The notes beneath the pieces were generated by a model. The model searched no databases and was not told the origin of the DNA. It worked only from the letters and a program-made list of their open reading frames with translations. A DNA stretch of 64,000 nt from Hymenopus coronatus (lineage: Eukaryota > Arthropoda > Insecta > Mantodea > Hymenopodidae): positions 89,393,827-89,457,826 of the forward strand of contig CM060892.1 of NCBI GenBank assembly GCA_030762935.1, given 5' to 3'. Below are positions 12,558 to 24,199 of the stretch, piece by piece. The first letter of the stretch is position 1; each line of letters opens with the position of its first letter. Position numbers and translations under genes: made by a program.

Positions 12558-13285
12558 TGTTAATTATAATAAACTATTTGCGGCAGGTAAGTCAATGGGG
12601 AACATGAATTTGCCTACCTTTCTCAGACCTTATTATTCACAGAGGAACTTTTGGGTATTAAAACGCGATTATAATCAATATTAAATTTATCATTTAGTGC
12701 TTAAATCCTCATTGAATATAAAGTTCAATTTATCAAATAATTTTAGTGTTATCCCATTGTAGGCACATCTCAACCATGAGTTATTTGGTGAGTTTCTCCG
12801 GATCACCAAGCAAATACTGGATACGTTTCTTCCATCCCCCGAATTTCCTGTGCCTGCTAGCTGTCTCCAAGGTCATTTCATTCATCCTTCACTGCGATGG
12901 GGCACGGTGCGGCGTGGCATGAAAAACGATACTCATTATGACTGTCTCCGTCAATCTGAAAGCTGAAGGGACCTTGTCATTTGTGTGCGTCGTTCCTGGT
13001 TCTGGCCGCACGATGTATCCTTTCACTTCATCTCTACTTCCCTGGCACTTGAGTATAATAACCTGCATTGTTTTGGTGTCCGAGTCCCCTCCGTTCAAAT
13101 TCTAAACCAAACACTAATTTCAATGTTATTAATATACAACACGAAAACAAAAGCGTTTCTTTTGTACAGTTAATATTACTTTCTGCGATACAAATTGTTG
13201 AACAATTATATATAAATTGTGCAGAAAAGCTGGAGAGGAAACTACACTTCCAAATCTATAGGTATCTTCTTTTTATCCAAAAGCA
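12555..13285. other. intergenic, nothing recognised
   Basis: Short overlapping frames on both strands at 12890-13280 contradict each other and none shows a domain. Confidence 0.35.
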
Positions 13286-13289
13286 AAAT

Positions 13290-13480
13290 TGTACACCGCA
13301 CCCGGTGGCCCGTGTTCGATCCCTGGCAACCGTATGTGGGATTTGTAATAGACAAAGCGGCGTGTAGGTGGGTTTTCCTCGGGTTCTCCACTTTCCCCCA
13401 CCATCTTCATTCCATGTATCACCAGGGGATGGCCTGTGGTGCCATGGTAGTAAAAGCGTGCGTTAAACACTATCAAAACA
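13290..13480 (+). repeat. SINE-1, short-tail copy, 5' truncated
   Basis: Starts within the tRNA-like head at GGTGGCCCGTGTTCGATCC (B box). It continues with TATGTGGGATTTGTAATAGACAAAGCGG, GGGTTTTCCTCGGG, then the short tail with CATTCCATGTATCACCAG, GCCTGTGGTGCC and TAGTAAAAGCG, ending in an A-rich stretch. The 5' truncation is typical of LINE-mobilised SINEs. Confidence 0.8.
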
Positions 13481-14381
13481 AACAAAAAATAAGAATATCG
13501 CACCTAATTTAGCAGTTTAGGCGTTATATAGAATATAAAATTGCTTCAAGTCAAATATTTTACAAATCAATACACATTTTGGTTAGATACTAAAGTTAAG
13601 GTCAATTATCATCATAATCTTATTATAAATCTGTGTATAGAAAACTATAAAGTGGCAAATAGTATGTAGATGAATGAAGTGGTTATTATCGGTAGGATAC
13701 GCATGTATAAAACTTTTCCTCAGCCCAATATTTTTTTTTCAAACCTACCTAAGCATACCTACACACAATAGGATTATTTTTAGGAAACATTCTCATGCAT
13801 AATAGCATTGAAGTCAGAAGTATATGATATAAAAGCGGTTTTAATAAGCTTAGGTATTAGAAGTATAAAATACTAAATTCATAGAAACTGTACCGTCATA
13901 TAAAGCTCTCTAGTGCATATCTCATAAATCATTTGCATTGATGGCCCTGCTAGACAAGCGGATTATCAAGTACAAAATAAGCTGTTGCGAGCTTGGCGAA
14001 CACTGAAATAATAAACACATTGTTCATTGTTTGATGTCCTTATTCAGAAAGTAATTTTCATCTTGAAGCTTTTAAGAGATACGATTTTTATCAAATGAGG
14101 TTTATCGTCTCAAAAGCTGTGAACAATAGAGTTGAAAGTATTTCATAATCTGAGTAAAATAAACGTAAAATAAGAGAGTCAAAACTTAGTTTGCATCAAT
14201 ATAACTGCCATTGCATTTTCTTATTTTTAATTAAATTGCGATGAAGTATAATATGAAATTTATGTTTTGCTACTAATGTTGTAATTATAATATTATAATA
14301 TGTAGTTGTATAAAATTGGATATAGAACTGAGCTATATATGTTAAGCTTATAGGTTTAACACTGTACCTTATTTATTTATG

Positions 14382-14434
14382 TATTATTATTATCATTATC
14401 ATCATTATTAGCATCATTATCATCATTATCATCG
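14382..14434. repeat. (ATT/ATC)n microsatellite
   Basis: Mixed trinucleotide array of ATT and ATC units. Confidence 0.9.
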
Positions 14435-14784
14435 CGCTCAACTTTTGAAATACCTGTTGCTCAAAAGAGATATCACACACACAACTGCACATCCTACCAT
14501 TTATTTTGTCCTTCGTAGATTTTAGAATGTAGTGAAACAATATCCTAGAAATGTGCATAAAAAACAACTAAAAATACTAAAACGCAAACTTGTTGTTTGT
14601 AATTTTGTAGCTAATGTGTTAATAGATGAAACAAATTATTTAAGACAATATACATAGTGTAATATAATATTGAATAAACATTATATTATTACATTGATTT
14701 GAAAAATACCAATGTAAAAGCTGCATGTATATTTTGTGTTAAGTATAAAAGACTACTGGTTTACTTCCATAACATTTTCAGAAT

Positions 14785-14946
14785 AGGAATATTAGACATA
14801 TATGAAGTGCAGTTATTGTTAGTTATTCAACTTCTCTAAATGTAGAGTGGCCAAGTTGTATATGTATAGGAATGTTAGACATGAAGTGCAGTTATTGTTA
14901 GTTATTCAACTTCTCTAAATGTAGAGTGGCCAAGTTATATATGTAT
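14785..14946. repeat. tandem duplication, unit about 80 bp, two copies
   Basis: 14785-14867 and 14868-14946 are near identical, both running from AGGAATRTTAGACAT through TGAAGTGCAGTTATTGTTAG and GTAGAGTGGCCAAGTT to TATGTAT. The first unit has an extra few bases (ATAT) after GACAT. Few substitutions indicate a recent event. Confidence 0.9.
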
Positions 14947-16161
14947 ATGAATTATTGCTTAAAGTAACGGTTGAGAAATGATAAGGCAAAAATGAACAAT
15001 ATCATTGACAGCAATATAAAGCCAGAGTAACATTGTAACACGCATGTAAAATATAGACTTAAAATCATACAGAAATGAAGACATTGATTAGGTAAGTTCA
15101 ATGTTTTATAAACGACAAAAAAATGTGCTATTAGTTTCTACATTTCAGTTTAAAGTACAGTATATTTTTTGAGATTTTGTTGCCAAGTTTTGTTACAAAG
15201 CATAACCATTCATTTTATACCAAGTATATGAGGTTAATACATATTATTAATTTGGCCGAAGTATATTCTGTTAATACATTACACGTAGAATTAACTCAGC
15301 TAAATCTATTGGCTCTAGAATGTTTTGCACTATAGATTTCAGATATCTTCATATTCAAGTCATCTGAATTATCGACTCATATTCTGGGGTAACCGTACTT
15401 CAGCATTACGAGTTTTATACTTGAGAAGAGAGCTTTTTAAGATTTACTTATGGAGTTTCATCCAGGATCACTGTAACCACATTCTGGATTGTCTCTTGTA
15501 TGTCAAGAAAAATATCATTAATTTTATTATGTGACAATAAATATAACTAAACACGAAAAACTCAAATATTTATATACCTGACAAAAGTAAGTGCAAACGG
15601 CTTTCAGTGTAAGGTCAGCACAGGTGGCTGACTTTATATGCTTATTTTGTTGACTGAGACGTCATGAATACTAGTATTCTATGGACTACTAAAGGATTTA
15701 TTATTGAATCTATTTGGATACTATGAACGCCATTGAACTCCGGTGTGAATAGCTACAAGTTCTTGCAATTAAAAATATTCAAAGTAGAACCTAAGGATGC
15801 TATGTGTTTTATTGTATAAGATAAAACATGCTTTTAGATAAATTTTAAAATTGTATTATAAAATCTCTCTACGGAGCTGAAATAAAACATCGTACCTGTC
15901 TATGAATAACAATTTGGAAGCTGGTTATTGGTTTGTCTTTCTTGAAATTCCAGTGAAAAGGTTCTAAATGCGTGGTATTTAGTAACACTTTAGCACTAAC
16001 TCACTATAGTTTACAAATTTAAATATAAAAAGTATAGAATTAGCACATATTTGCAGTACATGACCACATGAAGCACCTTAGCATGAAGAACACACACACA
16101 ACTATTAGTCCCCTTGGTGCGGTCTTTCCAGTTATTTACTTTTTTATAACAGATGTCTTAC

Positions 16162-16312
16162 CTTCTTGGAGGGTGGTGGAGGCGCCTCCGACGGCGGTGG
16201 GGGTTGAGGCGGTGGAGGGGCGGACGACTTCCTGGTGGACCTGCCAGGACTGGGCGGCAACTCCAGCAGGTGCTGAATGGAGTGGCTATGCCGCGTCTTC
16301 CGTCCCGCCATC
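16162..16312 (-). CDS. candidate host coding exon (eh1-like motif, proline-rich)
   Basis: A GC-rich island with one clean minus-strand frame. From ATG at 16311 it encodes 50 residues starting MAGRKTRHSHSIQHLLELPP, then SPGRSTRKSS and a proline-rich stretch (APPPPQPPPPSEAPPPP) ending SKK. The last codon is followed at once by GTAAGA on the minus strand (16161-16156), a near-consensus 5' splice donor. A possible acceptor TGAACAG directly precedes the exon. HSIQHLLEL resembles the Engrailed-homology (eh1, FxIxxIL) Groucho-binding motif of many homeobox and forkhead repressors. So it could be a first coding exon of such a gene, but no DNA-binding domain is in this window. The frame stays open upstream to 16431, so the start is uncertain. 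Confidence 0.45.
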
Positions 16313-16631
16313 CTGTTCACATAAAACACATCGCGTTGCTGACTCCACCGAATTTCTTCTAGTAATTTGTTTAGTGTGCCGCATGTACCAGAAATAAGGT
16401 CCACTTCCACAACATTAAACACTAGAATCATTGGGATCTTTCTGTGTCATTGCGCCCTGCTAGTTATCCTGCCCTGAACAAATAAATGCATGTTTTGGAA
16501 GGAGACTTTTCTTTCTACGCTAGTGATTGTGAAATATCCACATTGAAGAAGTCTGTGTTTCACAAACGTAAGTAACATGTATATAAAATAAATACAATTA
16601 TTTCTTTATCCCTCATAAAAACTTTAAAAGT

Positions 16632-16803
16632 TCTGATGTGTTCCATTCACATAATTTTCTCTAGCTCATCTACAAACAAAAGGATTAACAGAATTAACCT
16701 TATAACTTTCTTCCTTGTAAGTAGAAGGGAAATAAGGGAATACACTAGGCTAAGGCGATAGTCAAATCTTTTAAAAGCTCGTTGCTATGTGAAACAATTG
16801 AGG
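16632..16803 (+). repeat. HP repeat, 5' fragment
   Basis: Begins TCTGATGTG and CATTCACATAATTTTCTCTA, followed by the CTTCCTTGTAAGTAGAAG segment and a GTCAAATC...TTGCTATGTGA segment. It stops where a SINE-1 copy begins. Confidence 0.8.
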
Positions 16804-17027
16804 TTCGGTGCACTCTCACCTAGACGGCCCGGTTCGAGCCCAAGTGACCGCACGCGAGATATGTGGTGGACAAAGTTGCATTAGGGCGGGTTTTCTCCTG
16901 GTTCTCCGGTTTTCTCAGCCAGCGCAACACACCGTTACTCCATCTTCATTCCATGTATCACCAGTGTCTTCGCCTGCGGTGCCACAAATAGTAAAAGCGG
17001 GAGTTAAAAACTACAACAAATAATAAA
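16804..17027 (+). repeat. SINE-1, short-tail copy
   Basis: Contains the B-box-like GGTTCGAGCCC, the GATATGTGGTGGACAAAG core, CGGGTTTTCTCCTGG, and the short tail CATTCCATGTATCACCAG, CGCCTGCGGTGCC, TAGTAAAAGCGGGAG ending in an A-rich tail. It separates a plus-strand HP 5' fragment from a minus-strand HP fragment, so it either inserted between them or accompanied a rearrangement. Confidence 0.8.
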
Positions 17028-17029
17028 TA

Positions 17030-17585
17030 TAGTAGAGAGAAAACTCATGTTCCACCAACATTCCTATACCAAAATTTGACCATAAATACAGGTTACGAGG
17101 CCGCTTAAATTCAAAAAATACATTTTTATTAAAAGGTTCATTTGTTTATGAACAGCATAACTCAAAAGCGGAACGTTAAATAATAGACTTGGTATATAAG
17201 TTAAGTATTTTCCAAGAAAGTAACAAGAAGATCTGCAGTAACATTTCACACCCCCAACTACCATTTACATAGATTTTTTTTTTTTTTGAAAATGTTCATT
17301 GTTTAAAAAATGGGTAACAGTTTAGTATAAAATACTGCACACTACAGGCAATTACATGAAAAATAAAACATATATCTTCAATTTCCTTGGGATATTCTCT
17401 TAAGTCCTCTTATTTCTGAATTATGCATAATAAATAGTAAACTGTAACAGATAGACAAAAAGTTGCTGCGCAAAAATTTTAGATCTTGTAAAACACCCAA
17501 TTTATGTTATACATGTACACATTTTGTTTTGTAGAGTAACATATTTCCGAGATATTTGAAAGTTGCATACAAGTATTTTGCTATT
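17030..17585 (-). repeat. HP repeat, old minus copy
   Basis: From a decayed hairpin end (AGTAGAGAGAAAACTC) through AGCATAACTCAAAAGCG, TTGGTATATAAGTTAAG and CCCCAACTACCATTTACAT to a GAGATATTTGAAAG segment, where homology stops before an A-run. Diverged and lacking the 5' end; its CA/TG tract is gone. Confidence 0.65.
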
Positions 17586-18640
17586 CTGTTAAAAAAAAAA
17601 AAAACCTCACATACGACCTCACGAACGGCCTCACGTGTGGAAAGTTCTAAACCACTCGCAGAATAGAAGGTTTAGCCTATTTCCTGAATTTGGGTAATTA
17701 TGTATGTAATTTGAGGTAGCTTTCCAGTTACTTCAACATGTGCTCCGGCCTCGGTACTTTTGTGCTGCTTTTAGAGCCACTTTGCAGTTATCTGCTTATC
17801 TTCTATAAATTTTAGTGCCCTAAAGCGCAAAGCGTGATCGATGATGATTTTATAAGTAGAAGAGTGGAACATTTGCGCCGAAAGCCGCAACTGTGGAGCG
17901 ACGACGGGGAGTAGCCGAGAGATTTGTCAAGTTAAAACCCTAATTATCTCAGGAAGAAGTCGAAACCTCGGCAATCTAGTGGCTTTCAAATCTGGACTTG
18001 TTCATATTTTCAACACTTCCAAATCAGGATCGCCTGAGGAAATTTATCTGTGTTTGGGAACAACGTGTTAACCAGCAATACGTAATAATCTCTTTTGTAT
18101 CCATGAAAACCGAATACGCAAGTCCTGTGGAGTGAATATCCTCAATACGAGGAGGGATATAGCAAGAGATAACGAATACTAAAAAGTTGGTAAAAGAAGG
18201 CAGTATTTAAATTTAACATAACCGTATATTCTTTCACATCACAAAGAAATGACAGGTCAGTATTGTATAGAAATATTACTTTATTCACAATGTCATTAAT
18301 ACGCACTACCACTTCTTCCTGTTGGCCTTGAGCAATACAGAACTAACAGTTTGTATACGTAGCTCTGCCATTTGGCAGGTGGCAAAGCACTTCTGTTGAA
18401 GTTTACAAATTCCGATAAATGTGTACGATGACAATAGTACTAAAATTACTCTCCTCCTCGTACTTCAAAATTTCCATATCAGTTTAGCAGGTTTATCTGA
18501 AAATAATTCTTCATCTCTTTAACTTCCTTTCAAGATTACTTCACATCATTTGGCGGTTTAAATGTCGAGCGTTTCGTCGTTAAATTTCTGTAAGTCTGCA
18601 TTGAAATTTGATTCACTACTATCTTACTGTAACACATTTT
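17586..18640. other. intergenic, nothing recognised
   Basis: Unique-looking sequence after an A-run. No coding, RNA or repeat signal seen. Confidence 0.4.
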
Positions 18641-20035
18641 ACTTTATCTACACGTACTATGTATATAGTATAAGAGAAGGTATTGTGTTGCATTTAAAAC
18701 CTCGATATCGAGATTTTACCGGAAATATATGTCTTGAGTATACCAAACATTTTTAAAAAAAAATGGTGTGTGTATGTGTATACTCGTATGTGACTGTGGA
18801 CAGCATAGCTCCAAAACGAAAAGCACATTAAATACCAAACTTTGTATTTATGTTTGGTATCTAACAAGCATGCGACACGAAGATCTTCAAAACAATACCC
18901 CCAGCGCAAACAGAAAATTTTGAGTGTTTCAAAAATAGCTCTAATGAATTTGATTAAAGTACTGTATTTAAATGTGTTTACATGGCAAATAAAATATATA
19001 CCTTGAATTTTCTTGCAATAGCCTCTGGATGACTTTTGCTGAATTGTGTATGATTGATAAACGTAAGAGATAGAAAAGAGCATACTATAAAAAAATCTGA
19101 TGTGCTCCATTCACATGACTTTCTCCACATCCCTGCAACAAATTAGTTTTAAAAAGCTCATGCTTCTGTTTACTTCATGCTAATCGACAAAAAAATAGCA
19201 GAAATAGTCTTATTACTTGCTTCCTTGTAAGTAGAAGAGACATAAGGGAGTAGCATAGGTTAAAGCGATAGTCAAAAGCTGGTTGCTTTGTGACTGAAGT
19301 GAGAAAAGTTGTTTTTCGAACCTGAAAACCAAAACAAGGAATATCTCATAAACTATCAGCTCCACGAAAAAAATGTATACAACATAAATTGCGTGCTTTA
19401 ATGTGCTATACATTTTTGTGTGGTAAGTTTTTGTTTATCTCTAACGGTTTAGCAGTTATGCAAACTTCCGTAAAATTCACTCAGAATAAAATAGTCTTCA
19501 GGGGCTATTCTCAGAAAATTCAAAATATATATTTTATTTGTCAGATAAATATCTTTAATATCCGATATTTCAAACAAAATCGTTAGCCATTTTTTAGAAA
19601 ATAAACATTTTCGAAAAAAGTTCTTTCTAAAGGGTATTTTGGGGTGGGAGGATTTTTCTCAAAATCTTCGTGTCGCACCCCTGGAAGATACCAAACTTAA
19701 ATACCAAGTTTGGTATTTTACCAGATTTTAGTTTTTGATCTATCGTGTTCACAGACTCACGGACACACGGACCTTTTTCTGAAAATATATATATTATTTT
19801 GATACAGGGGACCCTAAAACATATATTTCCGGTGAAATCTCGGTTTCGAATTTTTAGGTGCAGTGTAATACCTTCTCTATACACTATGAACATAGTGCGT
19901 GTAGAGAAAGTAAAAATGGAGACCTCGCTAAAACACACAATTTATATCATACTTTTTTCTTGGAGTTCACTATTTACGAGATATTCCTTGTTATTGATTT
20001 CAGTTATACGTTACGTTTCGTAATCGGCTTACCCT
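18641..20035 (-). repeat. HP repeat, minus copy split by a nested plus copy
   Basis: The left part (18641-19095) runs from the hairpin end ACTTTATCTACACG to GTAAGAGATAGAAAAGAG then CATACTATAAAAAAA. The right part (19912-20035) resumes with AAAAATGGAGACCTCGCTAAAACACAC and GAGATATTCCTTG, exactly the next segment of the consensus. The interruption is the full plus copy at 19096-19911. The right part ends where a SINE-1 copy begins. Confidence 0.85.
19096..19911 (+). repeat. HP repeat, full copy nested in another HP
   Basis: Full-length, TCTGATGTGCTCCATTC to GTGTAGAGAAAGT. Sits inside the minus HP copy at an internal A-tract, flanked by A-runs on both sides. The CA tract is reduced to ACACACGG. 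The 103-codon minus-strand frame across it is not conserved in register with other copies. Confidence 0.9.
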
Positions 20036-20039
20036 TCCC

Positions 20040-20302
20040 GTATTCGTAGGCAACGCCTAGGGCTCTGAAGCCTGTCGGGGAGCAAAATCACGAAGCCACA
20101 GAATGAGCCGGCCCGTAGCCAGGCATGAACATGAGGAAGTGGATGATATGAAATTTAAGCGAAATTGATGATAGCAAAGATGAGGATGGAGCAATTAGTG
20201 GAATGGGTGGCGGGGAAAACCGGAGGACCCGGAGAAAACCCGCCCAGACTCCCCTCCGTCCATCACGAATCTCGCATGCGGACGCATGTAGAGGATAAAT
20301 TA
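20040..20302 (-). repeat. SINE-1, long-tail copy
   Basis: Reverse complement of the long-tail form at 24461. It shares the tail GCCTGTCGGGGAGC, ACGAAGCCACAGAAT, GTAGCCAGGCATGAAC, GAAGTGGATGATATGAAAT and the core GGACCCGGAGAAAACCCGCCC. The head is truncated at the right end. It lies between the end of one HP copy and the start of another. Confidence 0.8.
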
Positions 20303-20604
20303 GGGTGCAGGGATTTCCTTGAAAATTTTCGGGCCGCACCCTTGGAAGATACCAAACTTAAATGCCAAGTTTCATATATAACGGTATTTTCGTTTTCGTG
20401 CTATGCTGTCCATAGACACACACATGCGCACGCGGACTTTTTCTAAATACAGACTGTATACAGTACATGCTTTTTTTTTTTTTTTTTTTTTTTTGGACTC
20501 AGCGGACCTCAAAACATTTATTCTGTGAAATCTCGGTATCGAATTTTTGGGTGGAATACAATACTTCATCTATATGCTATGTACATATTATGTGTAGAGA
20601 AAGT
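20303..20604 (+). repeat. HP repeat, 3' part
   Basis: Begins within the GTGCAGGGATTTCCTTG segment and runs through the CCAAACTT hairpin, a CA-rich tract, a 24-nt T-run (20470-20493), TGAAATCTCGGTATCGAAT and a decayed end hairpin, ending GTGTAGAGAAAGT. The T-run is an unusual insertion relative to other copies. Confidence 0.85.
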
Positions 20605-21165
20605 AAAAAATTGTTCAAAATTAATCATTTACATGAAAAAAATACTACTGTAGCTTATCAACAGAAAATGAAACTAAATGTTAATCATATATTATTCGTT
20701 ATACTTCCAGGAATGAAAATAGTTTCCACTCATTCTTCAGTAAAATTCCCCATAATCCTGTTATAACCATCGCTGGCGTCATACCATACTGGCGTGAGTT
20801 AAGTTATTTGTCCTGCTGCTTTCTACACCATTGATATTCATTTCTATGTTTAAATATCGGGGTATTCCGAATCATAATTCCGATTCATCAGCAGAAACAC
20901 ACATTAAAAACCTTCCGTTCATTTGGATTTACAACTGTTCAAAATAAATGAACTGGCTGTTGATTAGTTGCCAACTTCAGCAGTTCTCGTGATGAAGAAA
21001 TGAATTTCAGAGCCCTCCCCTCAATCCCACAAAAAAAGTGTGTCTACCTCTAGTGTTTGTGTTCAACATTTAAATGTAGGGTTCCGTCTGATAAAGCTTG
21101 CACGAGTAACATGCTGTTAATGAAAGAAAATAAACGCACATTTTAAACACACACAAACCAAAAGA
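20605..21165. other. intergenic, nothing recognised
   Basis: No repeat or coding signal seen. Confidence 0.4.
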
Positions 21166-21948
21166 TCTGACGTGTTTCATTCACATGACTTTCTCTACAT
21201 CTCTGTCACAAATGATTGCTAATAAGCTTATACTTCTATCTATTTAATGCTAAAATATTAGCAGAAACGACCTTATTACTTAGTTTCTTTATTGTAGAAA
21301 AGAAATAAGGCAAAACCAACAGTCAAATGATTTCAAATGTGGTTGCTATGGAATTGAAATCCGTTGCTTTGCGTGGCCAAGAGTTGACAAGTTGCTGTAT
21401 GAAAAAAGTTAAATATGTTAAAATTGAAGTAAATAACAAAGAATATCTCGAAAGTAGCCAACTCCACAAAAAAAAATGTAAAAAATATAAATGGGTAGTT
21501 TTATTGTGATCTACAGTTTTGTGTAGTAAGTTTTTTGTGTATCTCTTACGGTTTACCAATTATGCAAAATTCAATTAAAATGTAAATTTCTTAAATAGAT
21601 ATTTTAATCAAAATCGTTAGAGCCATTTTTGAGAAAATCAAATTTTTCGAAAATTTTGCCATGTAAAGGGTAGTTTGTGGTCGGGGAATTTTCTTGAGAA
21701 TCATGTCGCATTCTTGGACGATACCAAACTTAAATAGCAAGTTTGATATTTAACAGTATTTTCATTTTTAAGCTATGTGGTCCACAAACCGGCCTGCCTG
21801 CCTATCTATACACGCACACAGACACACGGACCTTTTTCTAATTCTTTTTGGGGGGAGCCAAAATATGAATTTCAGGTGAAATCACGGAGTTAAATGTTTG
21901 TGTACAATACAATACTTTCTCTATACGCTACGTACCTGCAGAGAAAGT
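21166..21948 (+). repeat. HP repeat, full copy
   Basis: TCTGACGTG start, CATTCACATGACTTTCTCTA, then the usual interior. The CA tract is short and mixed (about 21805-21828). The 3' hairpin is decayed (CTATACGCTACGTACCTGCAG) and ends GAGAAAGT. A 62-bp tandem duplication starts seven bases downstream. Confidence 0.85.
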
Positions 21949-21954
21949 AGAAAT

Positions 21955-22078
21955 GAGATCGAAAAGATCAATGCGATGTCCGCGTTTTGAACCACATATC
22001 ATATGCTTATTGTAATGAGATCGAAAAGATCAATGCGATATCCGCGTTTTGAACCACATATCATATGCTTATTGTAAT
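21955..22078. repeat. tandem duplication, 62-bp unit, two copies
   Basis: 21955-22016 and 22017-22078 are identical but for one base (GCGATGTCCG against GCGATATCCG). The unit runs from GAGATCGAAAAGATC to CATATGCTTATTGTAAT. Confidence 0.95.
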
Positions 22079-22471
22079 TCCTTAGCCTACAAACGGTTTG
22101 TATGAAGGAATAGCTAATTAACGCTGATTGGCCTAACAGTGTTTAACTATAGAGCCTGGAAATTAAAGTACTTATGGGATGATAAGTCGTACGGGGTGTG
22201 TATATTATCTCAAAAATCGTATCTGCTGTACATGAGGTAACACGTTTCTTTGTACTTATATAATGGGAACGGAATTTCACAATAATCACATAGTTTTTCC
22301 TATTAGTCGTGTGTTTTAACAACAACTAAATGCGTAATAAAATCAGTTTTGCAAATGTTTATCTGGATTAGCATGAAACAGATAATCTAATATCTAAGCT
22401 TTTGCGAGATTGGTTTAAACAGGAATAGCTAACAGAGTCGTATAAATATAACATCAGATTTGTTTGCTTTT
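22079..22471. other. intergenic, nothing recognised
   Basis: No coding signal. An ACATCAGATTTG string at about 22450 could be a relic of an HP 5' end. Confidence 0.35.
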
Positions 22472-22605
22472 GCCTTCTCTAGAGTAGATAGAGAAGGTAC
22501 TGCATTTCATCCAAAAATGCAAAACCAATTTTGTTCCAAAAAATACATCTTTTGAGGACTTCTGCAGAAAAAATTAGAACAGGTTCCGTGTCTATCTGGG
22601 TGAGC

Positions 22606-22638
<33 letters not shown>

Positions 22639-23034
22639 CGTGTGTACGGCTTAATTCAAAACAAAAAGTCAGTTAAATACCAAACTAAGGTCTTAAGGTC
22701 AGCATCTTGCAAGGGTGCGACTCGAAGACTATCAAGAAAATCTCACTCAAATTATCCTTTGCAAGGAATGTTTATTAACTTTATTTTCTCATTTAAATTA
22801 AAATACAGCATATTCAAAATATTTACATGTCAAACAAAATTTATGTATGGAATTTTCTTAGAATAGTCTCTGAACATCTGTTCATTTTAAATGACTTTTG
22901 TATAACCGCTAAACCATAGGAAATAAAAAATGCTACCCAAAATATGCAGATCTCATTGAAACACAACGTTTATGCCGTATACAGTATACACTTTTTTTGA
23001 GTTAACCATTTCTAGATATTTCTCGTTATTTTCT
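22472..23034 (-). repeat. HP repeat, minus copy, 5' end missing
   Basis: Hairpin end CTTCTCTAGAGTAGATAGAGAAGG, then a (GT)n(GC)n tract at about 22607-22641, ATTCAAAACAAAAAGTC, TTTACATGTCAAACAAAAT, and up to a TAGATATTTCTCGTTATT segment. Homology stops there and a second HP 3' end begins. Confidence 0.8.
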
Positions 23035-23132
23035 CCACATACCATATAACACTGCATACAGAAGGTACTATATTCCACCCAAAAATTTGAAACCGATATT
23101 TCACCGGAAATACACGCTTTGACACTCCCTGA
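23035..23132 (-). repeat. HP repeat, 3'-terminal fragment
   Basis: About 100 bp: a decayed hairpin, AGAAGGTACTATATTCCACC, CCAAAAATTTGAAACCG, TTTCACCGGAAATACACG. It abuts a plus-strand HP fragment, giving an outward-facing pair of 3' ends. Confidence 0.75.
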
Positions 23133-23712
23133 ATAAATTGAAACCAATAATCCGGAATATCTCGAAAACAGTTAACTCCAAAATAAATGTACTTTACATA
23201 GATTGTGTTTTTAATGAGACCTGTATTTTTTGTGTGTTAAGTTTTTGTATATCTCTTACGCTCTACTAGTTATATAAAGTCATCCAGAATGAAGAGGTCT
23301 TCAGAAGCTATCCCCAGAAAATTCAAATTTATATTTCGCTTGTCGCAAAATATCTTACACATAAGCTATGTTATTAAAAAATGATAACGCCATTTTTGGG
23401 AAAATAAAAATTTCCGAAACATTTTCATATAAAGGGTAATTTAAGGTGGGAGATTTTTTTTTAAAATCTTCGTGTTTCATCCTTGGAAGATACCAAACTT
23501 AAATACCAAGTTTGTCATTTAACGAGCTACTCATAGTGACCACACACATGCTTGCACACACGGCTCTTTTCTAAAAAGTATATATATATATTTTTTTTTT
23601 GATTCAGAGGGTCTAAAAAAATGTGTTTACTCTGAAGTTTCGGTATTGATTTTTTTAGGCGCAATACAATAGCTTCTCTATACATTATGTGCGTAGTACA
23701 TGTAGAGAAAGT
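23133..23712 (+). repeat. HP repeat, 3' two-thirds
   Basis: Starts in the GAAACCAATAATCCGGAATATCTCG segment and continues to the 3' hairpin (CTCTATACATTATGTGCG...) and GTAGAGAAAGT. It carries the CCAAACTT/CCAAGTTTG internal hairpin and an AC-rich tract. Confidence 0.8.
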
Positions 23713-24199
23713 AGAAAATCATTAATATACTCTGGTCATCCCACCATTTTAGAACACTGATGAAAAGAGACATTGGTTCCATGAAGCAGAGGGGAATCAC
23801 TTATATGGGATGCAACATGCGTCGATACTTTAGCTCCATCTCATCTTTCAACAACATACAAACTTGCAAACTCTGCCGCTAAATCCGCTGTACTCAGTAA
23901 ATGATGTAAATATGGGCAACTGCTTCATAATTAAATATTTGTTGCTTTTGCCTTGGTTCACTGGAAAAAGCTTGGTATCCCTTTCTGGGGAACATCAGTG
24001 TTCTAGTTTCCTACGTCAGCGCACTGTTTCGGCTATTCAACGTGATAATGCTGAATTAGGGAGCCAAAATTTTCTTTCTTAATTTCTATTGATAACATAC
24101 AAAATGTCTTATGCATTTCCAATTCTTTATCTGATTTTATAAACCTTTTAGGATTCTGCAAATTTATTTGCCTAATATTTGCAAAATATATATGTTTTT
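23713..24199. other. intergenic, nothing recognised
   Basis: A 72-codon plus frame at 23864-24082 has no recognisable domain. No repeat match seen. Confidence 0.35.

Larger units (their letters stand above)
13481..16140. other. AT-rich intergenic with simple repeats
   Basis: Very AT-rich. Contains the ATT/ATC microsatellite and the 80-bp duplication listed separately; otherwise nothing recognised. Confidence 0.4.

Noticed and set aside
18694..19110. 138-codon minus-strand frame as a gene
   Set aside because: It spans an HP minus copy; similar peptides appear in many HP copies in various frames and on both strands.
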